Shown in pieces: positions 34,728 through 44,894 of a DNA stretch of 64,000 nt. A program made the position numbers and the translations under genes. The notes beneath the pieces are model-generated. The model searched no databases, was not told the DNA's origin, and saw only the letters and a program-made list of their open reading frames with translations. The stretch covers positions 88,000 through 151,999 of the forward strand of contig NZ_JAXCLW010000009.1 in NCBI RefSeq assembly GCF_034044715.1. Direction: 5' to 3'. This stretch comes from Dongia_B soli. Lineage in GTDB: Bacteria > Pseudomonadota > Alphaproteobacteria > Dongiales > Dongiaceae. Within the stretch, counting starts at the first letter, position 1. Each line of letters starts with the position of its first letter.

Positions 34728-36928
34728 CAGCTGCCCTGTCGCTCTCTCATCTCGCGCAGTTCGCGGACGATCTCGAAATAGCCGACAAGCTTGGTGCCTA
34801 CTTGGTCCCAAAGTGGCGGCTCTCCGCCGATAAGGGCCGCGCGCGACAATAGCTGGTTTCCGGCAACGCATGACGTCTCCGGAATCATAATGCAGGCAGG
34901 ACAAGCTCCGCCGCGATGGTCGCACAAGGTGCCGGATCCGCATCGGAGTTCTCGCCTAGCGACCAGATAGCGAAGGAACCCGCTGTTATGGTCCCGCCAC
35001 ATGGAAGAGATGTTGCCCAAGTCCTCCGTCATCCCTCGGCGGTGGACGACGAACGCCAAGTCAGCAGGGAAGATGACTTCGCTCATCGATCCGAGGTCGA
35101 GGCCGGAAAACCGGGCGATATCGTGCATCACGTGATGGGACATCGTGTGCAGAAGCAGGTAGGTCATCGACGTCACGTCGCGACCTCGCACCTGGGCTCT
35201 GTCGTCCCTGACACGGAAGTCCTGAAGGAACAGCTTGAAGTCGCGATATGTCTCGAGCATGACGGAGCCGAGCGTCCGCGGCGCGACGGGCATCTCCGAA
35301 AGGACGCCGTTGCGCATCAGGAACGCGCCGACTGCGTCGGCATTCAAACGAAAATAGAGTGCTTCGTTCTGCTGTTCGATGACGTAGACCGGCCGCTTAT
35401 GGCTCGGCAGAGGAGGGAAGGCCATTAACCGGACAGGCATCGATCGGTTCTTCTGCGTGGTCTCGGGCGTTGAAGACACGCGAGTATACCCGAACGAAAA
35501 TTCGACCATGTCTAGGTTCTTGACGAGCCGGAGGTCGGAGACGCCGGTTCGATCGAGGTCCTCCGCAACTCTGGCCCGGTAGACATCCTCGTGGCCCGGG
35601 CATCCATGCTCCACGCATAGCTCGGGATGAGGCTCTCGAAGGTCGTTCGAGGATTGAGGCAGGTCGAGCCGCTCGCGTTTGAAAGCGTCATGCTCGATCG
35701 TCGCACGGATCGGATCATATCGCCGGGCATAATCCTCCCGTTCGTCCACGCGCGCCCTTAGCGGGAGGCTGGCTTGAGCGGTCTTCTTCACCAGGCCGTC
35801 CCTGAACCAGGCCTCCCGCATCTGCCGGGCCATCTTCAGGATTTCGTCGGAGCTGCCGGCGGCGCCTTTGGCGAGATTGAGCAACCCCTGGTACGTCTGC
35901 CACTGTGAGGTCGCTTTCGGCCCGGCTTCGGCAAGCTGGGCTTCGATTTCGGCGTCGGTTGGCTCTCCGGCGACCATGCCGTGAAGAGATGCAAGCTTCG
36001 ACACCAGCGCGTTCTTCTTCTCAGGTCGCAGCAGTGAAACCAACTCAGCGTCCTTATAGACGATGAATCGCGCCGACTGGACATAGAACACCGGGGAGGC
36101 GCGATAGGAGACTGGGATCATGTTGATCTCGTTCCACTCGTGCGGCACTTGCTTTTCCATCAGCGGCTTGAGCTGCTCGTACGTGAACTTGTCCGTCTGG
36201 TAAACCTCACGCTCCGCCTGGCAGCCGAAGCATTTGAAGCGCCAGCGGGAGAACTGGTTGCCGCGCTTCACGAGAGCGAACTCTTCCGAACCGCATGTGC
36301 AGCGGCTTGTCTTTGTGACTTCTCCTTCTTGATTGAACACGTAGCGAAACGGCGAAAGCGCTTCCAGGCCGCCTGACCAGTGGACATATACGACGTCGAG
36401 CTGTCGCCACCGGCACGGGCCGCCGAGAGCGTCGCCGCGCTGGCAATGATCCGGGAGCGGATCTCCTAGTTGATGATCCGCCGAGCGATATTCTTTAACC
36501 TTGAGGCAAGTGTCACAGCGATAGGACAGCGGACCCGGAAGATACCCCATCCGCTCCGGTCGCATGAACGCAAACGCAGCCATCCCAAACTCGACATCGG
36601 CCGTTAGAGGGTTCAAGAAGCAGGAGTCGAGAAGCTGATTCGGATATACCGGCGACGTCCGTGTTGTCGAAATCGATAGGCCCCGATGGAGCCAGCTCTT
36701 GCAAAATTCGTGCAGGGTCTCTCTGATCTGCTCCCTGACGGTGAACCTGGACGAAAGATCGATTTCCTCCTGCTCGACGGGAACCGCAATGCATGCGCCC
36801 TTGCCACCTTCCCAGGTGAACATCGCCCCCGGCGCATAGGCGGTGGCGATCTGCGGCTGCGAGCGATTCATCGTAGGGGGCAGCGAACGCGACTTGGATT
36901 GACCGTAGTTGCCTTGGCTGTCAGCCAT
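34727..36928 (-). CDS. drmB: DrmB, DUF1998-domain DISARM protein
   Basis: A 733-residue protein. The DUF1998 region near the C-terminus shows LLLHTMSHH (about residue 594) and a cysteine cluster LCDHRGGACPACIMIPETSC (about 670-690), likely a zinc site. A further cysteine cluster lies in the middle (TCGSEE ... FKCFGCQAE). DrmB acts with the DrmA helicase as a DNA-binding pair that recognises incoming DNA in DISARM. It begins 2 nt after the drmA stop codon. Confidence 0.87.
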   Translation of the reverse strand: MADSQGNYGQSKSRSLPPTMNRSQPQIATAYAPGAMFTWEGGKGACIAVPVEQEEIDLSSRFTVREQIRETLHEFCKSWLHRGLSISTTRTSPVYPNQLLDSCFLNPLTADVEFGMAAFAFMRPERMGYLPGPLSYRCDTCLKVKEYRSADHQLGDPLPDHCQRGDALGGPCRWRQLDVVYVHWSGGLEALSPFRYVFNQEGEVTKTSRCTCGSEEFALVKRGNQFSRWRFKCFGCQAEREVYQTDKFTYEQLKPLMEKQVPHEWNEINMIPVSYRASPVFYVQSARFIVYKDAELVSLLRPEKKNALVSKLASLHGMVAGEPTDAEIEAQLAEAGPKATSQWQTYQGLLNLAKGAAGSSDEILKMARQMREAWFRDGLVKKTAQASLPLRARVDEREDYARRYDPIRATIEHDAFKRERLDLPQSSNDLREPHPELCVEHGCPGHEDVYRARVAEDLDRTGVSDLRLVKNLDMVEFSFGYTRVSSTPETTQKNRSMPVRLMAFPPLPSHKRPVYVIEQQNEALYFRLNADAVGAFLMRNGVLSEMPVAPRTLGSVMLETYRDFKLFLQDFRVRDDRAQVRGRDVTSMTYLLLHTMSHHVMHDIARFSGLDLGSMSEVIFPADLAFVVHRRGMTEDLGNISSMWRDHNSGFLRYLVARRELRCGSGTLCDHRGGACPACIMIPETSCVAGNQLLSRAALIGGEPPLWDQVGTKLVGYFEIVRELREMRERQGS

Positions 36929-36930
36929 GT

Positions 36931-39900
36931 TCAGTCCTTTACATCGATTGGAAGCGGGTCACTGTCGACGTCCGATCTGGAGGCATGCTTCCGCTGCCCA
37001 CGAATGATGCGCATGACCTGCTTCACTGACTCCAGCTGAGTGAACTTTCGGCTGAAGGGGTCGTAGCGCCCCCCTTGGATCTGGCCGCCGGCGTCGACGT
37101 CACGCAGAGAGGTCATCGGTTTCCGGACAGCCGTGTTCTGGATCTGCTGCCAAAAGTCCGCCAAACGACTGGAATCCGAATGATCACACATCATCTCCAT
37201 CAAGGCCCGGACATGCTGTTCCACGAGGGTCCTTTGGTGGTCCGGATGCAGCGTGGCGCCGATACCGCTATCTCCCCTTCCTTCGACGCCGATAGCCTCC
37301 AGGATGAAATCCACGACAGACTGCTGGGCGGCTGGGCGGCCGCCGCGATATCGGTCGGCCCAGGATTTTACAGACGAGGCCTTCGTGAAAGCCCGTGCCT
37401 GATCCTTCGCTGCGTCAGCGGCGCCGAAGAACTCCATTTGCTCGACCACGGCGCAAAGATAGGCCTGAAAAGCACTCGAGATCATTCGCTTGATCGCCTT
37501 GTCCGTCCAGCGCTGAACCGCCGGCGGCGGGATCATCCGCTCCAGAAAGCGGTGGAATTGATCGTGCGTTTCGACGACGTATCTGTCGCGTCGGCTGTGC
37601 GGTGTCGGTATCAGCACCGAGAAACCGACGTGGGTTCGTCCGACGCGGCTCGAAGCTTGGATGTATTCTCCGATGTCCCCCGGCAACCCAGCGAAGAACA
37701 TAGCATTGAAGCGGTCAACGTCGACGCCGTGGCTGATGGCGGAAGTCGCGACGATATTGCGCAAGACGGTCCCCAATGGCTCAAATGCCTGGGATTTACT
37801 GGGGCGCTTTTCAGCCTTCTCCATTACGTCCTGGATTTCAGCGATTGTGATCCCGCCAGAGATGAGCTCTGTCTCGAACGGAAGATCGCCGATGCCGCAC
37901 TCCTTCTGGTCGTGCTCGACTTGCGAGGCCAGCGTCTCGATGATCTGGTCGCCGCCTTTCTTGTTGGTGACATAGACGAGGGAAATCCGATGAAGGTCGA
38001 GGAGGCTGGCGAGCACATGACGATTGTCGGTGCTCGAGGCAAGGACGTCCCGGAGCGCATCAGCACGTAGCGGCGTGAGCGGATCGTAGGAAGGCAGAGC
38101 TGCGATCATCTCCGTCACCGCCTCCGACGACCTCCCGGCCACTGCGACGGCTTCCCAGAGGCGGGCGAACGCCGCGTGGTAGGCAGAGACGACAGCCGAC
38201 GTCGTCATCGTATGGCTCCGCCCATTGGTCATGATGGAAGCATAGGTCCGCATTCGCGGAGCCGAGTGTTCGGGGCGGTCTCGAAGCGGGAGCGACGCCG
38301 CGAAGGCTTGGCGGACAGCCGGCTTCGGCTCCTGCGGAGCCGCATAGAAAGATTCATACAGCGTAGGGCCGGGACAGGGGAACCTGAGCGTACGGCGCTG
38401 ATATAGAACCTGCAGCTGCCGATCTGGATCTGAAATCGTCGCAGTCGCCGCGATGACCTTCGCGAGCCGGGGTTGTCGCATGTCGGACTGGGGATGGGCG
38501 CGCCAGGAGGCGACGATATCCTTGAGACGGTCGCTCCCTAGGCGGAGGAAGATTCGCTCCAACAGCGTCTCGAAAAGGCCGGCGAAGGTTCCGAGGCTTT
38601 CGTCGAGCAGATGCCCTTCATCTTGAATGATGAGGCTGGGAAAGGGATCCAAGAATATCTTTTCGCCATTCGAAAAGGCAGGATAGATGGGCCGTAGACC
38701 TTCAGTTTGCGCGGCAAGAACATTGGTCTTTCCCCGTGGCATCATCAGGTGCTGGTTGTCCGGATCGAGATAGCGGGCGCAACCAAACATCCCGACAATG
38801 GCATTGATCGTGCGGTCGTGCTGGCCGACGAGGGCGAGCTTATCTATCGTGCCGAGGATGGCGGACGGCGCGCGCTGGTAAATGGTGTCGTCGGTCAGCA
38901 GGAAGGGCAGCGGCACCCGATGAGGCGCCGGAGGATTCGCGACGTTCCAACCGCACTCGTCGTTGAAGCAAACGATCCCGACGCGATTCTTCTGAGCCCG
39001 ATACCGCCTCATGCCTGTCGGTCGGTCGCAACACGGACAGGTCCGCAGCTTGTCGAACGATTCGAGGGCATCCATGTAGCGATCCGAAGTGTCTTGTGCT
39101 TTTGCCTTGCCGGGATCGCCAGGAAGCACCTTTAAAAGTTTCTCGTCAGTCGGGTGAGCAGCTTCCGTGATCAGTGGCACCGCGGCGAAACCCTGGTCGA
39201 CGCGGTTGGGCGTGTTTCCGGAGCCGACCCAGAAGCCGAGCTCAAACGGCCATCCGGCGATCCGCCGTTCGAGGCGGACCAGTTCAGCCTGGACCAGAAT
39301 CCGGGTCAGTCGCCGAGCTTGCTGCAGCGTCAAAAGCCTCAACGGATACCGAATGAGCGCTGTGACGCCGCGCACCTTGCCGCGTAGTCGATCAAGGAAG
39401 AGATTGAAGATGAGCAGGCCGAAGAAAGCTTCCGACTTGCCGCCGCCGGTGGAAAAGTAAAGCAAGCTGGCCGAAAGCTCGTCTCGAACGGGATCGAATC
39501 GGTCTTCAAACTCGGGCATCCTCGACGCGAGGGTCGGAACATGCGCGAGAATGAACGCCATTTGGAAGAGGCGCCAGCTGCCATGCTGCTTGCTATGGCG
39601 TGCGAAGGTCTCGTTGGTGAGAATCCATGCTCGCCACGGAACGGCAGTGCGTTCAAGCCGTTTGCGCTCGGTCGGGGTCATCCTGTCGGACGAAAGGGAC
39701 TTCGCCGCGGCCTGCGAGTCCTGAAGCAGCTTGATTCCGCTCCTGATATATCCGCTCTCTCGCTGGTACGCTTCCAGGTCCTTCTCGCGCGACTCGCTCG
39801 CGTCGGCGGAGGGATCGGACGACGGCCGAGAAGCATCCTGCCGCCTCTGCTTCTCTATCCATCGATCATAGTCATCCGCCAGCGCAAGCAGCCTGCTCAC

Positions 39901-41637
39901 CTCAAGCTTTTCGTCCGCCAGAACGGAATAGGCCGTTGGGACATCAGGTGTATTTCTAGGATCGATCCGCGGCTGCACGTAGCGTGGCGACCAAGTGGTA
40001 TGCAAGACGACGTTGGACGGCTCTCCCGCTCCAGGGCGAACACCGCAATTCAAGCCCATCGCTGGATATTCCAACCATTGCAGGAAGCGATAGGAAGGCT
40101 CGATGCGATCGAGCCGAAGCGGCACATGCATCCGGCTCGGGACGGACACCTCGAGCTCCACTTGGAAAAGCGAGTTTTCGCAGGACGGGTCTGTGGCGCC
40201 GGTAGGCTTGCGTGATCCATTCTCGATCGCGATCCGAATATTCGTTCGCGACGCATCAACGAAATCAGGATCTGGATCGATGATGAGCTCGACGTTGGTG
40301 AAATCGGGCTTTATATGGTCCAGGACTGCTGGATTCCTCGAATTGAGGGAATCCACGAACCGATCCCAATCTTCGCGGGTAGCGAAGTTGCTGGGGAGGA
40401 TGCTCTCGCCTGGCCGGTAAGCGGAACGCTTTCCCTCGTCTGTCGACAACCAGCCGCTCAGTGCGGTATCTACGGCTCCTTTAAAGCCGGCGGTGAAAGC
40501 CGTTTGTGCGCGCTCAATCGATCCGCGGTCACGAGGATCGAAGCTGTACTCTCCCAGATTGAGCTCCATCCTCTTCCATTTCTGGGGAATCGGCTGCGGG
40601 GCAGCGTGTTTATCGTCGAGAACGCCGGCACCACGTCGAATCGAGGCGGCTGCGTTGGCCGCGGGCGGAGCTTCGTCGTCAGCCGGCGTGTCGCTGGCCG
40701 ACCTCTCCGCAGGTTCGTCGCTGTCCGTGGGATCAAATGCCGAAGCATCGTTGACGCCTTGGCCGAGGTCATCGGCAGTCGCCAGCCGCTTTGCCGGTCC
40801 GGCCCCATTCATAGCGAGGATGTTGATGCCCAGTTTCTCGAAGGCCTCATCGAACGCTTTGCGGCGGATCGCGGCCATGGCCTTTCCGCGCTCCCTAAGC
40901 GTTCCCCGGCGCTGATTTGCGGATTCGAGCCGCTTCTCGGCGGCCTTCCGAAGGCGATCTGCCTGATCCGCGGCGGCCTTAGCAGCCCCTTCGAACTCCT
41001 TGTTGCCGGCATTCTCAGCAGCTCGTTGCGCTGCGATGTCGCAGTCTTCGCGCGCCGCGTCGGCTTGGGCGACGACGTCGCCCGCGTCGGCGCTGGACCC
41101 GTCGTCACTCGGGATCTCGGGCATCAGGGCAGTCTGCGCCCTGATGTATTGGCCCGCCAATCGGTTGATTTCGTCGCGGACTTGGAGCGAAAGCTGTACC
41201 TGCGGCTGAAGATCGAAGCGTGGGTCAATGATGTCGTCCCAGGTTGGCAGAACCCGGATGTAGATGTTCGCGCGAGGGCGGAGGGCAACCGTCCCGGGGG
41301 TGTCCGACGCGACCTGGAAGTCCATTCCAATGGTCGAGATGTGGATGTCGGACGTCTCGTCGACGGCGCCGCTTGCGTTGAGGCGTGGCAATAGGAATCC
41401 GCTAACCAGCTTCGACGACGGTGGCGCCCCGTAGATGATGTCGCCCGCGTCTCCGCTGCCCGTACAGTGGTTGACGGTCAGGCCGAGTAGGGCATCGACG
41501 ATCGCCTCCTTCGCTTCCGTGAAGTCGGTTCCGTTGCTGCGCATCTGCTCTTGTTCGGAGGCGGCAAGGTCTGCCGCAGCGATCTTCGTCGCGGTTGCGG
41601 AGATCGCACCCGCCGGTTCCTTTGCATCGGCGCCCAT
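36931..41637 (-). CDS. drmA: DrmA, DISARM superfamily 2 helicase
   Basis: A 1568-residue helicase, the large motor of DISARM. Walker A reads YFSTGGGKSEA (about residue 729), motif II reads IQDEGHLLDES (about 1008), and motif VI reads QASSRVGRTHVG (about 1330). A zinc-finger-like CPCCDRPTG lies between them. The N-terminal 650 residues contain a long charged coiled coil (AADQADRLRKAAEKRLESANQ region). The frame is clean and complete, with ATG 41637. It is 13 nt from the stop of the upstream drmE-position gene. Confidence 0.92.
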   Translation of the reverse strand: MGADAKEPAGAISATATKIAAADLAASEQEQMRSNGTDFTEAKEAIVDALLGLTVNHCTGSGDAGDIIYGAPPSSKLVSGFLLPRLNASGAVDETSDIHISTIGMDFQVASDTPGTVALRPRANIYIRVLPTWDDIIDPRFDLQPQVQLSLQVRDEINRLAGQYIRAQTALMPEIPSDDGSSADAGDVVAQADAAREDCDIAAQRAAENAGNKEFEGAAKAAADQADRLRKAAEKRLESANQRRGTLRERGKAMAAIRRKAFDEAFEKLGINILAMNGAGPAKRLATADDLGQGVNDASAFDPTDSDEPAERSASDTPADDEAPPAANAAASIRRGAGVLDDKHAAPQPIPQKWKRMELNLGEYSFDPRDRGSIERAQTAFTAGFKGAVDTALSGWLSTDEGKRSAYRPGESILPSNFATREDWDRFVDSLNSRNPAVLDHIKPDFTNVELIIDPDPDFVDASRTNIRIAIENGSRKPTGATDPSCENSLFQVELEVSVPSRMHVPLRLDRIEPSYRFLQWLEYPAMGLNCGVRPGAGEPSNVVLHTTWSPRYVQPRIDPRNTPDVPTAYSVLADEKLEVSRLLALADDYDRWIEKQRRQDASRPSSDPSADASESREKDLEAYQRESGYIRSGIKLLQDSQAAAKSLSSDRMTPTERKRLERTAVPWRAWILTNETFARHSKQHGSWRLFQMAFILAHVPTLASRMPEFEDRFDPVRDELSASLLYFSTGGGKSEAFFGLLIFNLFLDRLRGKVRGVTALIRYPLRLLTLQQARRLTRILVQAELVRLERRIAGWPFELGFWVGSGNTPNRVDQGFAAVPLITEAAHPTDEKLLKVLPGDPGKAKAQDTSDRYMDALESFDKLRTCPCCDRPTGMRRYRAQKNRVGIVCFNDECGWNVANPPAPHRVPLPFLLTDDTIYQRAPSAILGTIDKLALVGQHDRTINAIVGMFGCARYLDPDNQHLMMPRGKTNVLAAQTEGLRPIYPAFSNGEKIFLDPFPSLIIQDEGHLLDESLGTFAGLFETLLERIFLRLGSDRLKDIVASWRAHPQSDMRQPRLAKVIAATATISDPDRQLQVLYQRRTLRFPCPGPTLYESFYAAPQEPKPAVRQAFAASLPLRDRPEHSAPRMRTYASIMTNGRSHTMTTSAVVSAYHAAFARLWEAVAVAGRSSEAVTEMIAALPSYDPLTPLRADALRDVLASSTDNRHVLASLLDLHRISLVYVTNKKGGDQIIETLASQVEHDQKECGIGDLPFETELISGGITIAEIQDVMEKAEKRPSKSQAFEPLGTVLRNIVATSAISHGVDVDRFNAMFFAGLPGDIGEYIQASSRVGRTHVGFSVLIPTPHSRRDRYVVETHDQFHRFLERMIPPPAVQRWTDKAIKRMISSAFQAYLCAVVEQMEFFGAADAAKDQARAFTKASSVKSWADRYRGGRPAAQQSVVDFILEAIGVEGRGDSGIGATLHPDHQRTLVEQHVRALMEMMCDHSDSSRLADFWQQIQNTAVRKPMTSLRDVDAGGQIQGGRYDPFSRKFTQLESVKQVMRIIRGQRKHASRSDVDSDPLPIDVKD

Positions 41638-41649
41638 CCGTTCACCTCG

Positions 41650-44460
41650 TTATTCTTTGCTGAAGTGCTCTCGATCCACGACTATGTCGAGGTGCTCCAA
41701 AGCGTTTTCGCGGAGCGTCGCAATGCCGTTAGTGAAGTCCTTGCTTGCGGCTGCAGACGCACCGTGAGGGTCGACGAGCACCGACAAGAAGGCCCGCGCC
41801 ATGCGGAAACCCGCACGTCGACGGTCCCTTCTGAAGGGCGCGATCCCTTCGCCCCAGATTTGCTGGGCAAACATCCCGAGGTTCAGGGCCTGCATGAACG
41901 CCGAGAAGTCCTCCCATAGCATCGGCGCGTGGGAGCGCCATGTCTCAGGCGGCATCTTCTTGTGTTTCGCGACATTGAGCCAATCGCGGACGGCCGCATC
42001 GCTGCGCTCGTGACCGCCGAACCCTTTCATAAGCTTGATCACCGTGGTGACCTTTTCCGACATCGTCGCCCCGCGTATGCTTGGCAAGGCGGCTTCGATC
42101 AAGATGTGGTAATTCGTGACTGCTCCCTGGGCCAGAACGGCTAGAGGCAGGACACCTTTGGCTTGCTCGACGAAATCCGGATCGGGAACGAGGATCGTTT
42201 CTCCGACAGCGATCTCCGTGGCGATGGCTTTGCTGAACGGATTTACGTCTTCGGCTGCGGCATATCGGACGATCGCCGCGCCGGCACGCACCCGCAGCCT
42301 GCGGCCGCTTGCGAGAGCGAACTCGACCGTTTCGCCGCTGTCGTCGTCATCGTCGGTGGTCAAGTCGACCAGGCCGGGATGGACGTCGACTGCGGCTGTA
42401 CGCTCGAACTCTAGCTCGATGGTCGGAACTGAGCGCGCCGCTATTTCGGCCTCTGCGGCGTCGATGATCGCTGATAGCCTGCTGGCTACCTGATCGCCCG
42501 CCGGCAATGCCGAACTCCTTCTCAGGGCACCATAGAAGTTGGTCAGGCGACGCGTGAACGCGTGATCCGAGACGATGACAAGGTCGCCGGGGATCCAGGG
42601 GCGCAGGAGCGTCGTCGACACCGTGTCCAGCGACGGCGAAATCAGGATTAGACGCCTCAATGTGCGGCGTTCCGTCTTGGCGGCCTGATGCAGATAAGCG
42701 TCGAGCTCGGATGTCGAAATGAAATGGAGTCGCCCTTTGCTCAAGGCGGCGGTAACGGCGGAGCCGAGCACCGGATGCTGCGAGAAATAGCATTGCGCCA
42801 GTTTCCTATCGTCTTCGCTTGGGAAGGCGATGGCTGAATGGGAGGACTTTCGGACGAGCTTATCGATCCAATCCGACAGGACCGACCCGACCGGCGTCTG
42901 TATTTGGAATTGCTTGAACGCCGAGCGGATCGAAACTTCCGCCCGTCGAAGGCATTTCAGCTCCTCTCCGGCGGCGCCAGCCGAGATGGCGTCCAAGATC
43001 GGCCTCAATATCGTTCCCAGAGACCGTGGCTCCAGGAAGAAATCGGCCGCTTCATCACTCTCGGCGGCAGAAAGGCAAGCATGTGCGGCCTCGACGCCGC
43101 AAGGAAGGGACAGGGCCTGTCGCATGCGTCGGATGTCGCGGAGAATAGCGTTGGCTGCCGAGCCATCGGAGACCATCCTCGCTGCTTCGGACATGGCGGA
43201 TATCGCGTCGAACCCCGCGCCGCCGAAGGAGTGAAATTTCGCCGACACCCGGGAAAGGATCGTGATCTCAGGATCTGGTGTTAGGATGTCAGAGCTGAGG
43301 CGCACAAGCACCGACGATGGGGATGCGCGCTCTTTGTTGGGACGCTTCCCTCTATTACCGTCCAAGCGTCGAGCCATCACGCTGTGCACGAACGGATCTT
43401 GCGTCACTGCCAGGACTGGCATCGCGGAAAACCGCTCAAACATCTGGTCAAGAAACGAATCGATCTTCTCGCGCCAAGAATTGCCCATCCGGCCAAGTAC
43501 GGAAGGAGCCAAGTCAAGGATGCATATATCGGGCGGGCGACCGTTCTTAGCAGGCTGGAAGACTTGATGGGCAAGAACCTTTCGCAAGTCGGACGAAGCC
43601 GATATGCCGAAGATCCCGAATGGCGCGGAGTGCGGGTTACAAATTGCGCTCCTATAATCATGGAGCTTCTCGATCCCCGCGCCGAAGCAGACCCGATAGA
43701 AGATATCGCAGATAGGCGACGGGAAGGCCATGCCTTTTGGAGCAACGTCTGAATAAGCCGGTAACAGTTCCCCCAGCGTCGGATGGGCCAGGTGCGGTCG
43801 CCGCGGATCCTGCTTACTCAGCTGCTGCAGATGGCCGATTGTCACGTGGAGCTTCTTCAGCTCCGGAGACGCTTCGGGTGCGTCGACTGACTGACGCGTC
43901 AGATGCTTCTTATTGAGGGCGACGAGATGGTCTCTGTTGATGAGGAAAGCATGCCCGGTCGTGCCGCTCGAACCGGAGCGCCAGGGAAAGAAGAGAGTGC
44001 GAAAGTCGGGCACTGCGTCGCACCAAGCAATGCCGTTTTCCTGCTTCGTCGGCACGCTACCCAAGGCTGCGATCGCGGCGATTGAGTGAACGATAGATAT
44101 GTCGCGTTGGCCGGCGGGCCATTGCAGTATGGAACGAGAGACACCGGTCGCGACGCCCTCGAGAAAGGATCGGACAAGAAACTCCGTCGGACGATTGACG
44201 TGAAGGAATCTGTCGGATTTCAGATTGAGATTTTGATGCAGCTGCAGGAACTGGAACTGTTTCAGCGCATTGATCGCACGATCTACAACCAGCGACGAGC
44301 ACCGCCTAACGTGTTCACCAACGTGCGTGGGTTCGCTGAATTTCTTCGCAACCCTTGGGGGAGGAGCATTCTTGACCTTGTCAAGCAGTCGCTTCCGCTT
44401 TTCGGCGGCTTGTGCTTGGCCCTCGCGAATCTTCTCGAGGTGATCCTTTCCCCATTCCAA
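41650..44460 (-). CDS. Large protein in the drmE position of the DISARM locus
   Basis: A 936-residue protein heading the minus-strand DISARM operon. A basic coiled-coil N-terminus is followed by alternating alpha/beta text and an acidic stretch (LTTDDDDDSGETVEF). A beta-rich C-terminal domain (RRLRVRAGAAIVRY ... VGETILVPDPDF) is followed by helices. No Walker, SNF2 or methylase motif is visible, so it is not DrmD. Position and layout fit DrmE, a class 2 component of unknown biochemistry, but I cannot confirm homology. The only early start is TTG 44460, just after an in-frame stop. Confidence 0.65.
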   Translation of the reverse strand: MEWGKDHLEKIREGQAQAAEKRKRLLDKVKNAPPPRVAKKFSEPTHVGEHVRRCSSLVVDRAINALKQFQFLQLHQNLNLKSDRFLHVNRPTEFLVRSFLEGVATGVSRSILQWPAGQRDISIVHSIAAIAALGSVPTKQENGIAWCDAVPDFRTLFFPWRSGSSGTTGHAFLINRDHLVALNKKHLTRQSVDAPEASPELKKLHVTIGHLQQLSKQDPRRPHLAHPTLGELLPAYSDVAPKGMAFPSPICDIFYRVCFGAGIEKLHDYRSAICNPHSAPFGIFGISASSDLRKVLAHQVFQPAKNGRPPDICILDLAPSVLGRMGNSWREKIDSFLDQMFERFSAMPVLAVTQDPFVHSVMARRLDGNRGKRPNKERASPSSVLVRLSSDILTPDPEITILSRVSAKFHSFGGAGFDAISAMSEAARMVSDGSAANAILRDIRRMRQALSLPCGVEAAHACLSAAESDEAADFFLEPRSLGTILRPILDAISAGAAGEELKCLRRAEVSIRSAFKQFQIQTPVGSVLSDWIDKLVRKSSHSAIAFPSEDDRKLAQCYFSQHPVLGSAVTAALSKGRLHFISTSELDAYLHQAAKTERRTLRRLILISPSLDTVSTTLLRPWIPGDLVIVSDHAFTRRLTNFYGALRRSSALPAGDQVASRLSAIIDAAEAEIAARSVPTIELEFERTAAVDVHPGLVDLTTDDDDDSGETVEFALASGRRLRVRAGAAIVRYAAAEDVNPFSKAIATEIAVGETILVPDPDFVEQAKGVLPLAVLAQGAVTNYHILIEAALPSIRGATMSEKVTTVIKLMKGFGGHERSDAAVRDWLNVAKHKKMPPETWRSHAPMLWEDFSAFMQALNLGMFAQQIWGEGIAPFRRDRRRAGFRMARAFLSVLVDPHGASAAASKDFTNGIATLRENALEHLDIVVDREHFSKE

Positions 44461-44894
44461 GATCTCACGCCTTTACATTCCGCATCGACAATGATTCGTT
44501 GGAGCCTCGCAGCCCACCGGAGAACGACGTGCAGGACGAGCTAATGAAGACATACGGTGATATTCGTTGTTCTGCTGAGACAGCTCTGCTGCTTTGTCAC
44601 GCCAAATCCCCACCTTGCGACCGCTTCTTGCTTGGCGGCTAACGAAATCAGCTGATAGTATTAGGAATAGTATACACGCAGAGGTGCAATGGCAAAGATT
44701 TTGTGAGCGCGCTTCCAGCCCGCGCAGTTATAGGTGTCTCGTCGCACAACGGGACGGTCAAAGCGTCAGGCTCGGCTTTAGGCTCGCGCGCTTCATGTCT
44801 CCATTCAGTTTCCATCTCACACGGTGGCAAGTATTCGCTCTAATGGACTGCGGGCGCCAGCTTACTATATGTATTGCTTAAAGGAGGGTGGGAA
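44461..44894. promoter_or_regulatory. Divergent regulatory region between the DISARM operon and the SMEK gene
   Basis: No gene is recognised. ATAGTAT occurs twice, 12 nt apart (44655-44661 and 44667-44673), in an AT-rich patch that may hold promoters. A strong ribosome site AAGGAGG at 44881-44887 serves the SMEK gene. Confidence 0.45.

Noticed and set aside
37075..41394. Long plus-strand frames opposite drmA (for example 37075-38070 and 40315-41394)
   Set aside because: Shadows of the GC-rich drmA coding strand with no domain pattern.
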